Position numbers and translations under genes: made by a program. A DNA stretch of 64,000 nt from a bacterium 1XD8-76. GTDB taxonomy: Bacteria > Bacillota > Clostridia > Lachnospirales > Lachnospiraceae. The notes beneath the pieces are model-generated. The model was given only the letters and a program-made list of their open reading frames with translations, ran no database searches and was not told where the DNA came from. This document shows, in pieces, positions 26,117-34,745 of this stretch. The stretch spans positions 17,082 through 81,081 of the forward strand of contig RAZE01000018.1 in the NCBI GenBank assembly GCA_003611955.1, read 5' to 3'. Every line of letters begins with the position of its first letter. Within the stretch, counting starts at the first letter, position 1.

Positions 26117-26844
26117 GAAGGCTGAATTGGATTGCAGTATGTGCCATGGGTATCATAGCAGGTATCGGAATACACAAGATTACAGAGATTAAACAGGATA
26201 AAGCGAGAAAAACGGGAAAGCATATACCGTATGGTCCGTATGAAGCATTTTTTAAAAGACCGATTGATGCTGTGCTCAGCATGATGGCACTGATCGTTTT
26301 AAGTCCGTTGCTTTTTATTGTCGCCGTATTAGTCAAAGTGAAACTGGGAAGTCCGGTAATCTTCAAACAGGAGAGAGCGGGAAAGGACGAAAAGATATTC
26401 ACACTATATAAGTTCCGCACGATGACGGATGAGAGGGATGGGAACGGTAATCTGCTCCCTGACGAAGAGAGGCTGACATCTTTCGGCAAGAGTCTCAGGG
26501 CGAGTAGTTGTGACGAGTTAGGAGAGCTGATAAATATTGCAAAGGGGGATATGGCGATCATAGGGCCTCGCCCCCTGTTGAAAGAGTATCTGCCAAGATA
26601 TAACGATGAGCAGAAACACAGGCATGATGTGAGACCAGGTCTGACAGGATTAGCTCAGGTGAGCGGAAGGAACGAGCTCAGCTGGAGCGAAAAGTTCGAG
26701 AATGATGTGAAATATGTAAACAGGATCACATTCTTTGGAGATTTAAAGATACTGTTTGATACCGTAAAAATTATTTTTAACAAAAAAGGAATCAGCAGCG
26801 AATCGTCGGCAACGATGGAAGTATTCAGGGGTAACGATGAATGA
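26113..26844 (+). CDS. Priming sugar transferase (PglC-like, short form)
   Basis: 243 aa monotopic phosphoglycosyl transferase. A hydrophobic N-terminus precedes the re-entrant helix (about 50-72), then IFKQERAG, LYKFRTM, SCDELGELINIAKGDMAIIGPRP and RPGLTGLAQVSGRN. The catalytic Asp-Glu pair (CDELGE) is kept, although the usual SLDELPE is altered. It should transfer a diNAcBac- or HexNAc-1-phosphate to undecaprenyl phosphate. AAAGG lies about 9 bases before the ATG at 26113. It starts 4 bp inside the aminotransferase gene and ends in an ATGA overlap with the PglD-like gene. Confidence 0.88.
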   Translation: MRRLNWIAVCAMGIIAGIGIHKITEIKQDKARKTGKHIPYGPYEAFFKRPIDAVLSMMALIVLSPLLFIVAVLVKVKLGSPVIFKQERAGKDEKIFTLYKFRTMTDERDGNGNLLPDEERLTSFGKSLRASSCDELGELINIAKGDMAIIGPRPLLKEYLPRYNDEQKHRHDVRPGLTGLAQVSGRNELSWSEKFENDVKYVNRITFFGDLKILFDTVKIIFNKKGISSESSATMEVFRGNDE

Positions 26845-27506
26845 TGGATGATGTGGGTAGATTGAAGCCGCTTTACATTATTGGAAGCGGAGGCCTTGGA
26901 AGAGAAGTGGCATGGCAGGTGGAACGGATAAATAAGAAACAGGCGATGTGGGATTTCAAAGGATTTATCGACGACAATGAAGTCCTTTGGAATACTGCTG
27001 CAGGCGGATATCCGGTACTTGGCGGGTGCGAATATTTAGGGGAACAAAGAAAAGATCTGTGGACGGTAGCAGCAGTTGGAAATTCGAAAGCAAGAGAAAA
27101 AGTGATTCAAAAGTTGGAGTTATTTGAGCATATTCATTATGCTACATTGGTTGATCCGTCTGTTGTGATGTCTGAAGAGGTGTCTATAGGTGAAGGAAGT
27201 ATCATATGTGTCGGGACAATAATAACGACGAATATAAGAATAGGAAATCACTGTGTTATAAATCCTGCCTGTACGGTTGGGCATGATGCTGTTCTTTCTG
27301 AGTTTGTTACATTGTATCCAGGCGTTAATGTGAGCGGCAATGTCAAAATACAAAAGAATACAGAAATAGGTGCTGGGAGTGTTATCATACAGGGAATAAA
27401 GATAGGAAGCGACACTATAGTGGGCGCTAACTCTACAGTCATTAATGATATAGAAGACGAAGTTACGGTGGTCGGAAGTCCTGCAAAAGTAATCAAAAAA
27501 CATTGA
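26841..27506 (+). CDS. PglD/NeuD-family sugar acetyltransferase
   Basis: 221 aa. An N-terminal Rossmann-like domain (LYIIGSGGLGREV, residues 11-23) binds the UDP-sugar. A C-terminal left-handed beta-helix of hexapeptide repeats follows from about residue 100, with the catalytic-type His148 in TVGHDAVL. PglD acetylates the 4-amino group of UDP-4-amino-sugar to give UDP-N,N'-diacetylbacillosamine. Coupling to the PglC-like gene (ATGA) and closeness to the PglE-like gene support that assignment, though NeuD-type O-acetylation is possible. Confidence 0.85.
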   Translation: MMDDVGRLKPLYIIGSGGLGREVAWQVERINKKQAMWDFKGFIDDNEVLWNTAAGGYPVLGGCEYLGEQRKDLWTVAAVGNSKAREKVIQKLELFEHIHYATLVDPSVVMSEEVSIGEGSIICVGTIITTNIRIGNHCVINPACTVGHDAVLSEFVTLYPGVNVSGNVKIQKNTEIGAGSVIIQGIKIGSDTIVGANSTVINDIEDEVTVVGSPAKVIKKH

Positions 27507-27546
27507 GGTAATCAGGAGACAGAAAAATGGAGAATGGATTGAACTA

Positions 27547-28821
27547 ATGTCAAGTGTTTTGTTTCTTTCGCTGATTGATTTTAATTCCATAAATGAAAGA
27601 AATATATATACAGATCTGCTCAGAGAATTTATAAAATACGGGCATAAAGTGTGTATAATATCTCCGGTTGAACGCAGAAAAAATGGGCGGACTTATGTCA
27701 TTGAAAAAGATGGCTGTAAAATCCTAAAACTTAGAATAGGAAATATTCAGAAAACAAATATTATCGAAAAGGGTATCAGCACATTGGCTGTAGAGCCTGA
27801 GTTTATTGCAGGCATAAAAAAATATTTTTCGGACACTAAATTTGATTTGGTTCTTTATGCAACTCCACCGATAACTTTCTGTAAGGTTATTGAATTTGTC
27901 AAAAAGCGTGATAAAGCTAAAAGTTATTTGCTGCTGAAAGACATTTTTCCGCAAAATGCAGTGGATATAGGTCTAATGAGTAAAAAAGGCCTAAAGGCAC
28001 CTCTTTACAAATTCTTTAGAAGTAAAGAGAAAAATCTATATAGGATTTCTGATCGTATAGGCTGCATGAGCACAGCAAATGTGGAGTATGTATTAAGGCA
28101 TAACCCCGAAGTAAAGAAAAGGAATGCAGAAGCAATTTGGAAGCGGGGCAAAGGAATAGTAGAAGAATGTCCTAATTGTATTGAGCCGATTGATATGAGC
28201 TTGTCTTCAGAAGAAAAAATATCTATTAGAGAAAAATACAATATTCCAACTGATAAGATAGTTTTTGTTTATGGCGGAAATTTAGGGAAACCTCAGGGGA
28301 TTGATTTCCTTTTAAAATGTCTGCATTCCCAGCAAAAGAATGATAAAGTTTTTTTCCTGATTGTAGGCAGCGGAACGGAATATGGAAGAATTGAAAAGTA
28401 TATAGAAAAATATAGACCGATGAATATCCGCCTGCGTCAATGGCTGCCTAAGGATGAGTATGACAAGGTGGTAGCAGCTTGTGATGTAGGGATGATTTTT
28501 TTGGATCATAGATTTACCATACCAAATTTTCCAAGCAGGCTGCTGTCATACATGCAGGCAAAGCTTCCGGTGCTGGCAGTTACGGATCCAAATACAGATT
28601 TTGGAAATGTAGTTACAGGCATTGATAAAAAAGGCAGAAAGATACATGAGCCATTCGGCTGGTGGTGCGAGAGCAATAGAGTGTCTGCATTTAAAGTATT
28701 GATAGAGAAAATAGAAAAAAATAAAACTTCTCAATATGGATTTACGGGATATAGCTTTTTATTAGAGAATTATAAATCTAAAGATGCTTATTCAATAATT
28801 ATGGAAATAAAAAATAATTAA
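27547..28821 (+). CDS. Family 4 glycosyltransferase (WbuB/PglA-like)
   Basis: 424 aa GT-B enzyme. N-terminal LFLSLIDFNSINERNIYTDL, LLLKDIFPQNAVDIGLM and a FVYGGNLGKPQGIDFLL nucleotide-sugar domain resemble WbuB-type transferases that add the second sugar to a primer. The usual E-x7-E is replaced by a DHRFTIPNFPSRLLSYMQAKLPVLA region, as in WbuB relatives. Following the PglC-like and PglD-like genes, it probably adds the next sugar to the primed lipid; FucNAc from the CapE/CapF route at the far end of the operon is one candidate donor. From here the DNA becomes strongly AT-rich. Confidence 0.78.
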   Translation: MSSVLFLSLIDFNSINERNIYTDLLREFIKYGHKVCIISPVERRKNGRTYVIEKDGCKILKLRIGNIQKTNIIEKGISTLAVEPEFIAGIKKYFSDTKFDLVLYATPPITFCKVIEFVKKRDKAKSYLLLKDIFPQNAVDIGLMSKKGLKAPLYKFFRSKEKNLYRISDRIGCMSTANVEYVLRHNPEVKKRNAEAIWKRGKGIVEECPNCIEPIDMSLSSEEKISIREKYNIPTDKIVFVYGGNLGKPQGIDFLLKCLHSQQKNDKVFFLIVGSGTEYGRIEKYIEKYRPMNIRLRQWLPKDEYDKVVAACDVGMIFLDHRFTIPNFPSRLLSYMQAKLPVLAVTDPNTDFGNVVTGIDKKGRKIHEPFGWWCESNRVSAFKVLIEKIEKNKTSQYGFTGYSFLLENYKSKDAYSIIMEIKNN

Positions 28822-28835
28822 AATCAGGAATGGCT

Positions 28836-29954
28836 ATGCTTAGTAGGATTTTGGATGCTATAAATACATACTCTCTATTTTTTACTTTATGGCTTCTGTT
28901 TGTAACTCTGTTATATATTAGTTTGAGGCTAAGAAGTATAACGAAAGGGAGAGAAAAATTCATATATGTGATAATCCCGTATGTTCTGTATATATTTATT
29001 GTTGTTTGCAGGGATATTTCAGACAATACAGGGGGGATTGATGCTGTCAATTATATGAAAATATTTGAGTGGGCAGATATGCCGCTTGGTGATTATATAG
29101 CGTTTAGAAAAGAGGAAGTGGGTTATTTATTACTCAACTGGATTATATATAGAATTATTCCGAATGTATGGGTGTTTTTTGCGGTAATACACACGATAGC
29201 ATTTGCGTTGTGCTATAAACTTTTGTCTGGCATTAAGATCAGAAGATCGTTTTTAGGGTGGATGTTTGTATTTTTATACAGTGCTCCTCTGTTTACGATG
29301 TTCAACACGGTGAGGATGGGTGTTTGTGTTTATCTTGGATTATATGCTCTCAAGTATTGTAACAATTTACAATTTCGAAAGGCAGTATTGTTTGCCTTAG
29401 GTGCGACATTATTTCACAACAGTGCACTGATTCTTTTTGTTACGATAATTCTGTTGTACGCAAAGCAGCGATTGCTGTCAAATAATATGTTTCATATTGT
29501 GGTGGGAGCAGCGTTTATTGTAATAGGTGCGTCAATGTATATACTTAAGAGGAATCCGGTCATATCGATATACAGAACATATAGTACATTCAAGGAAGGC
29601 AGTATTGCCGCAGGCGTATTTCTGATCACACTGTTAACGACAATGTTTCTTGGAAAAATAAAAGATGATAAGAGATTCAAGAATGCATATTATATTATCG
29701 AAACGGCGATATTGATCCTGGCAATTAACCTGAGTTTTTCAATTGCATACAGAATGTATCTGATTTATCTTCCATTTATTTATCACATTATTTATACATA
29801 TGCGCCCGAAATGATAAGGGTGAACAATATTCAATATATAAGTGTAAAGAAAGTGTTGATATATCTGATGACATTGGTATTTCTGGCAGAAGTTTTTAAA
29901 ACATTGTTTATTGGTGTTCCAGATGGGTTAAACGGATTTGCGCTGCGTTTTTAG
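28836..29954 (+). CDS. EpsG-family membrane polymerase (Wzy-like)
   Basis: 372 aa with about ten helices. The EpsG outer-loop pattern is clear: CRDISDNTGGIDAVNYMKIF, EEVGYLLLNWIIYRI and LFTMFNTVRMGVCVYLGLYAL, then ATLFHNSALILFVTI. It is the likely repeat-unit polymerase of locus B. The ATG at 28836 has CAGGA six bases upstream, so it is preferred to the ATG at 28830. A G6 run (29031-29036) encodes the TGG of the active-loop region. Confidence 0.8.
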   Translation: MLSRILDAINTYSLFFTLWLLFVTLLYISLRLRSITKGREKFIYVIIPYVLYIFIVVCRDISDNTGGIDAVNYMKIFEWADMPLGDYIAFRKEEVGYLLLNWIIYRIIPNVWVFFAVIHTIAFALCYKLLSGIKIRRSFLGWMFVFLYSAPLFTMFNTVRMGVCVYLGLYALKYCNNLQFRKAVLFALGATLFHNSALILFVTIILLYAKQRLLSNNMFHIVVGAAFIVIGASMYILKRNPVISIYRTYSTFKEGSIAAGVFLITLLTTMFLGKIKDDKRFKNAYYIIETAILILAINLSFSIAYRMYLIYLPFIYHIIYTYAPEMIRVNNIQYISVKKVLIYLMTLVFLAEVFKTLFIGVPDGLNGFALRF

Positions 29955-29964
29955 AGAGTGACTT

Positions 29965-31128
29965 ATGAAGATTTTGATGGTGAACGCCGTTTGCGGCATA
30001 AAAAGTACAGGAAGGATTTGTACTGATATTGCGCACGAATTAATTAAGCAGGGTCATGAGGTGAAAATTGCTTATGGCAGAGAACAGATTCCTGAACAGT
30101 TTGCAAATATAGCTTATAAGATAGGTAATGATTATGATGCTATTATCCATGGCGTAAAGGCGAGATTACTTGATGCGGCAGGATATGGCAGCTTGAGGGG
30201 GACGAGAAGATTTATTCAGTTTATAAAATCGTATGATCCAGATGTTATCCATTTGCACAATTTACACGGATATTATATCAATATCAGAGAATTGTTTGGT
30301 TATTTGAATGACTCAGGGAAGAGAATTATTTGGACTATGCATGATTGCTGGGCATTTACAGGACATTGTGCGTATTTTGAAGAGGCCAATTGCAGAAAAT
30401 GGGAGGAGGGGTGCTTTTCGTGCCCGCAGAAGAAGAAGTATCCTTCCAGCATTACGGATTTTTCAAAAAGGAACTATAGGTTAAAAAAAGAATTGTTTGA
30501 ACAGTTAAAAGCTCTGGAGATTGTTGTACCGTCAAAATGGCTTGAGGAGTATATAAAAAGATCTTTTTTCCAGGACAAGAAAGTTACGGTTATCTATAAC
30601 GGTATCAACACGGATGTATTTTACAAAAGAGATACAGATATTCATGAAAGTTACGGACTATCGGGTAAAAAGATTATATTGGGTGTTGCAGCAATATGGA
30701 ATGATAGAAAAGGATTGAATGATTTCATACAATTATCCCATATTTTGGACGAAGACTTTGTGATTATGCTTATTGGATTGAGCAAAGAACAGATGAATGC
30801 TCTGCCGGGAAATATTATAGGTATAAAGAGAACAAATTCTTCTGAGGAATTAAGTGAGTACTATTCTGCGGCATTCTGTTATTTCAATCCAACATATGAA
30901 GATAACTACCCGACGACAAATATTGAGGCTATAGCGTGCGATACACCAGTGATTACATATGATACGGGGGGAAGCGGTGAAAGTGCAATTCACTATGGGT
31001 GCGTGGTTGAGAAAGGAAATATCAGGGCGGCATACGAGGCAATGAAAGTAAGATATAAAAGAGACGAGGCATTTGATGTAAGTGCACATCATTTTGTCGA
31101 ACAGTATATAAAACTATATGAAGTGTGA
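29965..31128 (+). CDS. Family 4 glycosyltransferase with a Cys-containing insert
   Basis: 387 aa. KILMVNAVCGIKSTGRIC at the N-terminus is the glycine loop of GT4 enzymes. DVIHLHNLHGYY, then WTMHDCWAFTGHCAYFE...CRKWEEGCFSCP marks the subgroup with a Cys-rich insert (probably a structural zinc site) after the first domain. The C-terminal domain has NPTYEDNYPTTNIEAIACDTPVI, the nucleotide-sugar E-x7-E segment, and DTGGSGES. GAGAGTGA precedes the ATG. Donor unknown. Confidence 0.85.
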   Translation: MKILMVNAVCGIKSTGRICTDIAHELIKQGHEVKIAYGREQIPEQFANIAYKIGNDYDAIIHGVKARLLDAAGYGSLRGTRRFIQFIKSYDPDVIHLHNLHGYYINIRELFGYLNDSGKRIIWTMHDCWAFTGHCAYFEEANCRKWEEGCFSCPQKKKYPSSITDFSKRNYRLKKELFEQLKALEIVVPSKWLEEYIKRSFFQDKKVTVIYNGINTDVFYKRDTDIHESYGLSGKKIILGVAAIWNDRKGLNDFIQLSHILDEDFVIMLIGLSKEQMNALPGNIIGIKRTNSSEELSEYYSAAFCYFNPTYEDNYPTTNIEAIACDTPVITYDTGGSGESAIHYGCVVEKGNIRAAYEAMKVRYKRDEAFDVSAHHFVEQYIKLYEV

Positions 31129-32252
31129 TGGATATGCGGGGAATGCTTGAAAAAAAGAAAGTTTGTTTTGCAATTGATGCAAATGCGGCCGGAGGGGCAG
31201 AGCGGGTACTTACGTCATTGGCAAATTATTTTGTGGAAAAGGATTATGATGTTACGCTGATTAATTCCGATAGAAGTTCATGCTTCTATCCTGTATCCGA
31301 GAAAGTTCACATAGTCAAGATGGGGCTGGATTTTAGTGACCGGTCTTTGGGCGGAAGGCTGCTAAGACCATACAGGAAGTATAGATTTCTGCATAAATAT
31401 TTTAATGAACATAAGGTTGATGCGTTTGTTGTTTTTCTTATCAATATGGAAATTCCTGGTGTTCTGGCCGGATTAAGATCGAAAGTACCAACTTATACTT
31501 CATTGAGAAACAGCCTGAGTCATTTTTCAAAAGTCCAGTTATGCTTTATGAAAGTTTTCTATCCAAGGATCCAGGGCGTGGTGTTTCAAAACAAGGTATA
31601 TGTTGACAGTGTCTTTCGCAAAGTAAAGAGTAAAAGAGTAATTTATAATCCTGTGTCACTGAAGGAGGAGTATAAAGGTGATATTGTAGATTGTCGCCTG
31701 AGAAAGAATTGGATCATTAATGTCGGCAGGCTGAGCGAACAAAAGAATCAGACACTGTTGATTGATGCATTTGCCGAAATTGCACCTGACTATCCGAAAA
31801 TGGAGTTACATATCTTCGGAGAAGGAAGTTTGAGGGGACAGCTCGAAAAGAAAATAGAAGACTCCGGATTTAAGGATCGGATTGTTCTCGAAGGAGAACA
31901 ATTGGATGCATTATATCTATATAGGGATGCAAAGATGTTTGTACTGCCTTCACTGTATGAAGGTTTTCCTAATGTGTTGGTGGAGGCTATGTCTTATGGC
32001 ATTCCTTCAATATCTACAAATTTCGATACAGGCATTGCAGAAGAACTGATTGAACACCGAATGAATGGCTGCGTTTTTGAAATAAACAGTAGAAAGCAGC
32101 TGATAAGTGAAATCAGGTATATTATGTCATTGAATGATGCGGAATACATGTGTATTGCGAATGAGTCAGCCAAAATTAAGGAGAAATTAGGAATAGATGA
32201 AATTGGGAGACAGTGGGAGAGGTTTCTTTTTGACGATAGGACACAAGTATGA
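31128..32252 (+). CDS. Family 4 glycosyltransferase
   Basis: 374 aa. AIDANAAGGAERVLTSLA is the N-terminal donor/acceptor loop. INVGRLSEQKNQTLLIDAF and PSLYEGFPNVLVEAMSYGIPSI (E-x7-E) form the canonical GT4 nucleotide-sugar site. The start is uncertain: the ATG at 31128 shares a base with the preceding stop, and ATGs at 31134 and 31143 are in frame without better ribosome sites. It overlaps the next gene by 4 bp. Confidence 0.87.
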   Translation: MDMRGMLEKKKVCFAIDANAAGGAERVLTSLANYFVEKDYDVTLINSDRSSCFYPVSEKVHIVKMGLDFSDRSLGGRLLRPYRKYRFLHKYFNEHKVDAFVVFLINMEIPGVLAGLRSKVPTYTSLRNSLSHFSKVQLCFMKVFYPRIQGVVFQNKVYVDSVFRKVKSKRVIYNPVSLKEEYKGDIVDCRLRKNWIINVGRLSEQKNQTLLIDAFAEIAPDYPKMELHIFGEGSLRGQLEKKIEDSGFKDRIVLEGEQLDALYLYRDAKMFVLPSLYEGFPNVLVEAMSYGIPSISTNFDTGIAEELIEHRMNGCVFEINSRKQLISEIRYIMSLNDAEYMCIANESAKIKEKLGIDEIGRQWERFLFDDRTQV

Positions 32253-33610
32253 AAGTGGCAGATTATTGTAAAAAGCTATGGAGAATTATAATTGATAAGG
32301 ACGAAAGATTCACTGTTCTGGCAGGTCGGGGATTTTATGATTCTCTTAGTGATGAAGATTATATACGCAGACTATATAGGGCCTATTTTCATAAAGAGAT
32401 TGATTTGGCTAATCCTAAGACGTTTAACGAGAAACTTCAATGGCTAAAGCTTTATGACAGAAATCCATTATATACAAAGTTAGTGGACAAGTATGAGGTC
32501 AAAAAATATGTAGCTGATCTTATAGGGGAAGAATATATTATTCCCACATACGGCGTGTGGAATCATTTTGATGAAATAGATTTTGAAGTTTTGCCGGATC
32601 AATTTGTTTTGAAGTGTACACATGATTCTGGCGGAATAGTCATTGTTTCCGACAAAAATAATTTTGACAGGAAAGCAGCCAGAAAAAAAATCGAAAAGCA
32701 TTTGAAAAAGAATTACTACAAATTGGGGAGAGAGTGGCCGTATAAGCATGTGGCTCCAAGGATTATAGCTGAGAAATATATATCAGAAACTGATGATAAA
32801 GTGTTTCATTTTTCTGGAGTGCCTAAAATTATACAGGTGGACTTTGCCGGGTTTGTAGATCATAAACGGAAGTTATATTCGACTGACTGGGAATATATAG
32901 AGACAGAGATCAAATTTCAATTAGACAGAGATCATGAAATCAAAAAGCCAGAAGCATTAGAAGAAATGCTTGCATTAGCTAAAAAGTTGTCAAAGGTTTT
33001 TTCGTTCTTGCGGACGGATTTTTATTGTATTGACGAGAAGATTTTCTTTGGAGAATTGATATTTTGCCATGATTCAGGGACGGAGGAATTCCGCCCGGAA
33101 AAATATGGAATTGAATTGGAAAAGTATATTTCTATGGATAAAGGAGGAATAATTAGCAAAGAAGGCTTTATTCTTTCGATATTATTTGAAAATACTACGA
33201 AGAAAAAAGATAGTGTTCTGACGGATTATAAATTTATGTGCTTTGATGGTAAATTTGAAATGGCATTCACATGTACAAATCGATTTTCAAAAGACGAACT
33301 AAGAGTGACATTTTTTGATAAAGAATGGAATGCCATGCCGTTTGAAAGACACTACAAAAAAAGTGATGAACCTATTGATAAACCCTCTAATTTTGAGTTG
33401 ATGATTTTGATTGCAGAGAAGTTGAGTTTTGGAATTCCTTTTGTCAGGATTGATTTCTATGAAACGCAAAATCAATTATTTTTTGGTGAAATGACTTTTT
33501 TCCCAGGGAATGGTGTTGAGGAATTTGAACCTGATTTTTGGGACGGAAAAATAGGGGATTTATTGTATCTTAACAAAGCATATGGATATGAGGCTAGTAA
33601 ACATTTATGA
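32249..33610 (+). CDS. TupA-like ATP-grasp protein with a duplicated C-terminal lobe
   Basis: 453 aa, against about 280-330 for typical TupA-like ATP-grasp proteins. The N-terminal part reads NPKTFNEKLQWLKLYDR (55-71), DKYEVKKYV and FVLKCTHDSGG (119-129). The ATP-binding C-lobe then appears twice: 183-299 (ending FFGELIFCHDSGTEEFRPE) and 326-443 (FMCFDGKFEMAF ... FFGEMTFFPGNGVEEFEPD). TupA belongs to teichuronopeptide synthesis, in which glutamyl units are joined to a glycan, so an amide-forming decoration is plausible. It is ATGA-coupled on both sides, to a GT4 and to a CapA-like gene. Confidence 0.8.
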   Translation: MKVADYCKKLWRIIIDKDERFTVLAGRGFYDSLSDEDYIRRLYRAYFHKEIDLANPKTFNEKLQWLKLYDRNPLYTKLVDKYEVKKYVADLIGEEYIIPTYGVWNHFDEIDFEVLPDQFVLKCTHDSGGIVIVSDKNNFDRKAARKKIEKHLKKNYYKLGREWPYKHVAPRIIAEKYISETDDKVFHFSGVPKIIQVDFAGFVDHKRKLYSTDWEYIETEIKFQLDRDHEIKKPEALEEMLALAKKLSKVFSFLRTDFYCIDEKIFFGELIFCHDSGTEEFRPEKYGIELEKYISMDKGGIISKEGFILSILFENTTKKKDSVLTDYKFMCFDGKFEMAFTCTNRFSKDELRVTFFDKEWNAMPFERHYKKSDEPIDKPSNFELMILIAEKLSFGIPFVRIDFYETQNQLFFGEMTFFPGNGVEEFEPDFWDGKIGDLLYLNKAYGYEASKHL

Positions 33611-34743
33611 AAATAATAATAGGCGCTGATGTTGTTGCTACAGAGAATAACATAGATGATTTTAAAAATGCTAATATCGAGAATCTTATTGGCAAAGAAC
33701 TAATGGAAGAATGGGAAAGCTCTGATATTAGAATTTTTAACATAGAGGGACCTATTACTGATCGTTGTAATCCTATAATAAAAAATGGACCACATCTCCG
33801 AATGGGGAGAGATGTCATGCCTGGTATAAAGTCATTGAATCCGACAGTAGTCACATTAGCTAACAATCACATTATGGATCAGGGAGAGATCGGTATTACA
33901 GAGACTATAAGACTTCTAAAAGAGTACGGTATTCATTATACAGGAATAGGACAAAATGCGGAGAGTGCTGCAAAAACTTTTGTAATAGAAAATGGAGAAT
34001 TAAAAATTGGGATATACGCATGTTCTGAAACGGAGTTTTCTGTTAAGAGCGAAGGGATAACAGCCAATGGATATAATCCGTTGCGTACCTACGATGATAT
34101 TAAAAAAAGTAAAGAGAACTGCGATTATCTGATTGTTTTATATCATGGAGGAAGAGAATGCTATAGATTACCAACTCCACAATTACAGGATAGATTTAAA
34201 AAAATGGCCAGCGAAGGAGCAGATGCTGTAATAGCACAACATACACATTGCGTTGGCGGTTATGAAATTTTTGATGGGGCTTTACTAGTCTATGGACAAG
34301 GGAATTTTATTTTTGACTTAAAAGATGATGAATATTGGAACTCGGGACTTCTGATAGAAATTGATATTGAAAAAAAAGATATAAATTACAAGTTTATACC
34401 AATCACAAAAAAAGATGGGCGGATAAGAAAAGCAGAAGGGATACGAGAAAATGAAATAATGAAAGGATTTTATGAAAGATCACAAAGTATTACTCGCGCG
34501 GGATTTATAAATGATCAATATGGGAAATATGCTGATGAACAGTTGGAGATAATGCTAAGATCGGTGGGAAAGGAGTCGTTAGTCTTTAGGCTGCTTAATA
34601 GGATTGTGGGAGGCGGGCTGGTTTTTAAAAAGTACAAAAAAGCAGAGCTGGTCAGATTGTTAAATTATATTGAATGTGAGTCACACCGGGAATTACTAAT
34701 AGCTGGTTTGAAAAGAAGAATCAATCAATTTTTGGAGGTATAA
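33607..34743 (+). CDS. CapA-family protein (PgsA/CapA-like metallophosphatase fold)
   Basis: 378 aa. The CapA pattern of metal-binding residues is intact: IIGAD (D8), NIEGP (45-49), ANNHIMDQG (85-93), YHGGREC (179-185) and QHTHCVGGYE (211-220), then GQGNF. CapA/PgsA takes part in poly-gamma-glutamate capsule synthesis but its chemistry is uncertain. Unlike most members it has no signal peptide or membrane anchor, so a cytoplasmic role is suggested. It overlaps the TupA-like gene by 4 bp and precedes an aminotransferase by 2 bp. Confidence 0.82.
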   Translation: MKIIIGADVVATENNIDDFKNANIENLIGKELMEEWESSDIRIFNIEGPITDRCNPIIKNGPHLRMGRDVMPGIKSLNPTVVTLANNHIMDQGEIGITETIRLLKEYGIHYTGIGQNAESAAKTFVIENGELKIGIYACSETEFSVKSEGITANGYNPLRTYDDIKKSKENCDYLIVLYHGGRECYRLPTPQLQDRFKKMASEGADAVIAQHTHCVGGYEIFDGALLVYGQGNFIFDLKDDEYWNSGLLIEIDIEKKDINYKFIPITKKDGRIRKAEGIRENEIMKGFYERSQSITRAGFINDQYGKYADEQLEIMLRSVGKESLVFRLLNRIVGGGLVFKKYKKAELVRLLNYIECESHRELLIAGLKRRINQFLEV

Positions 34744-34745
34744 AA

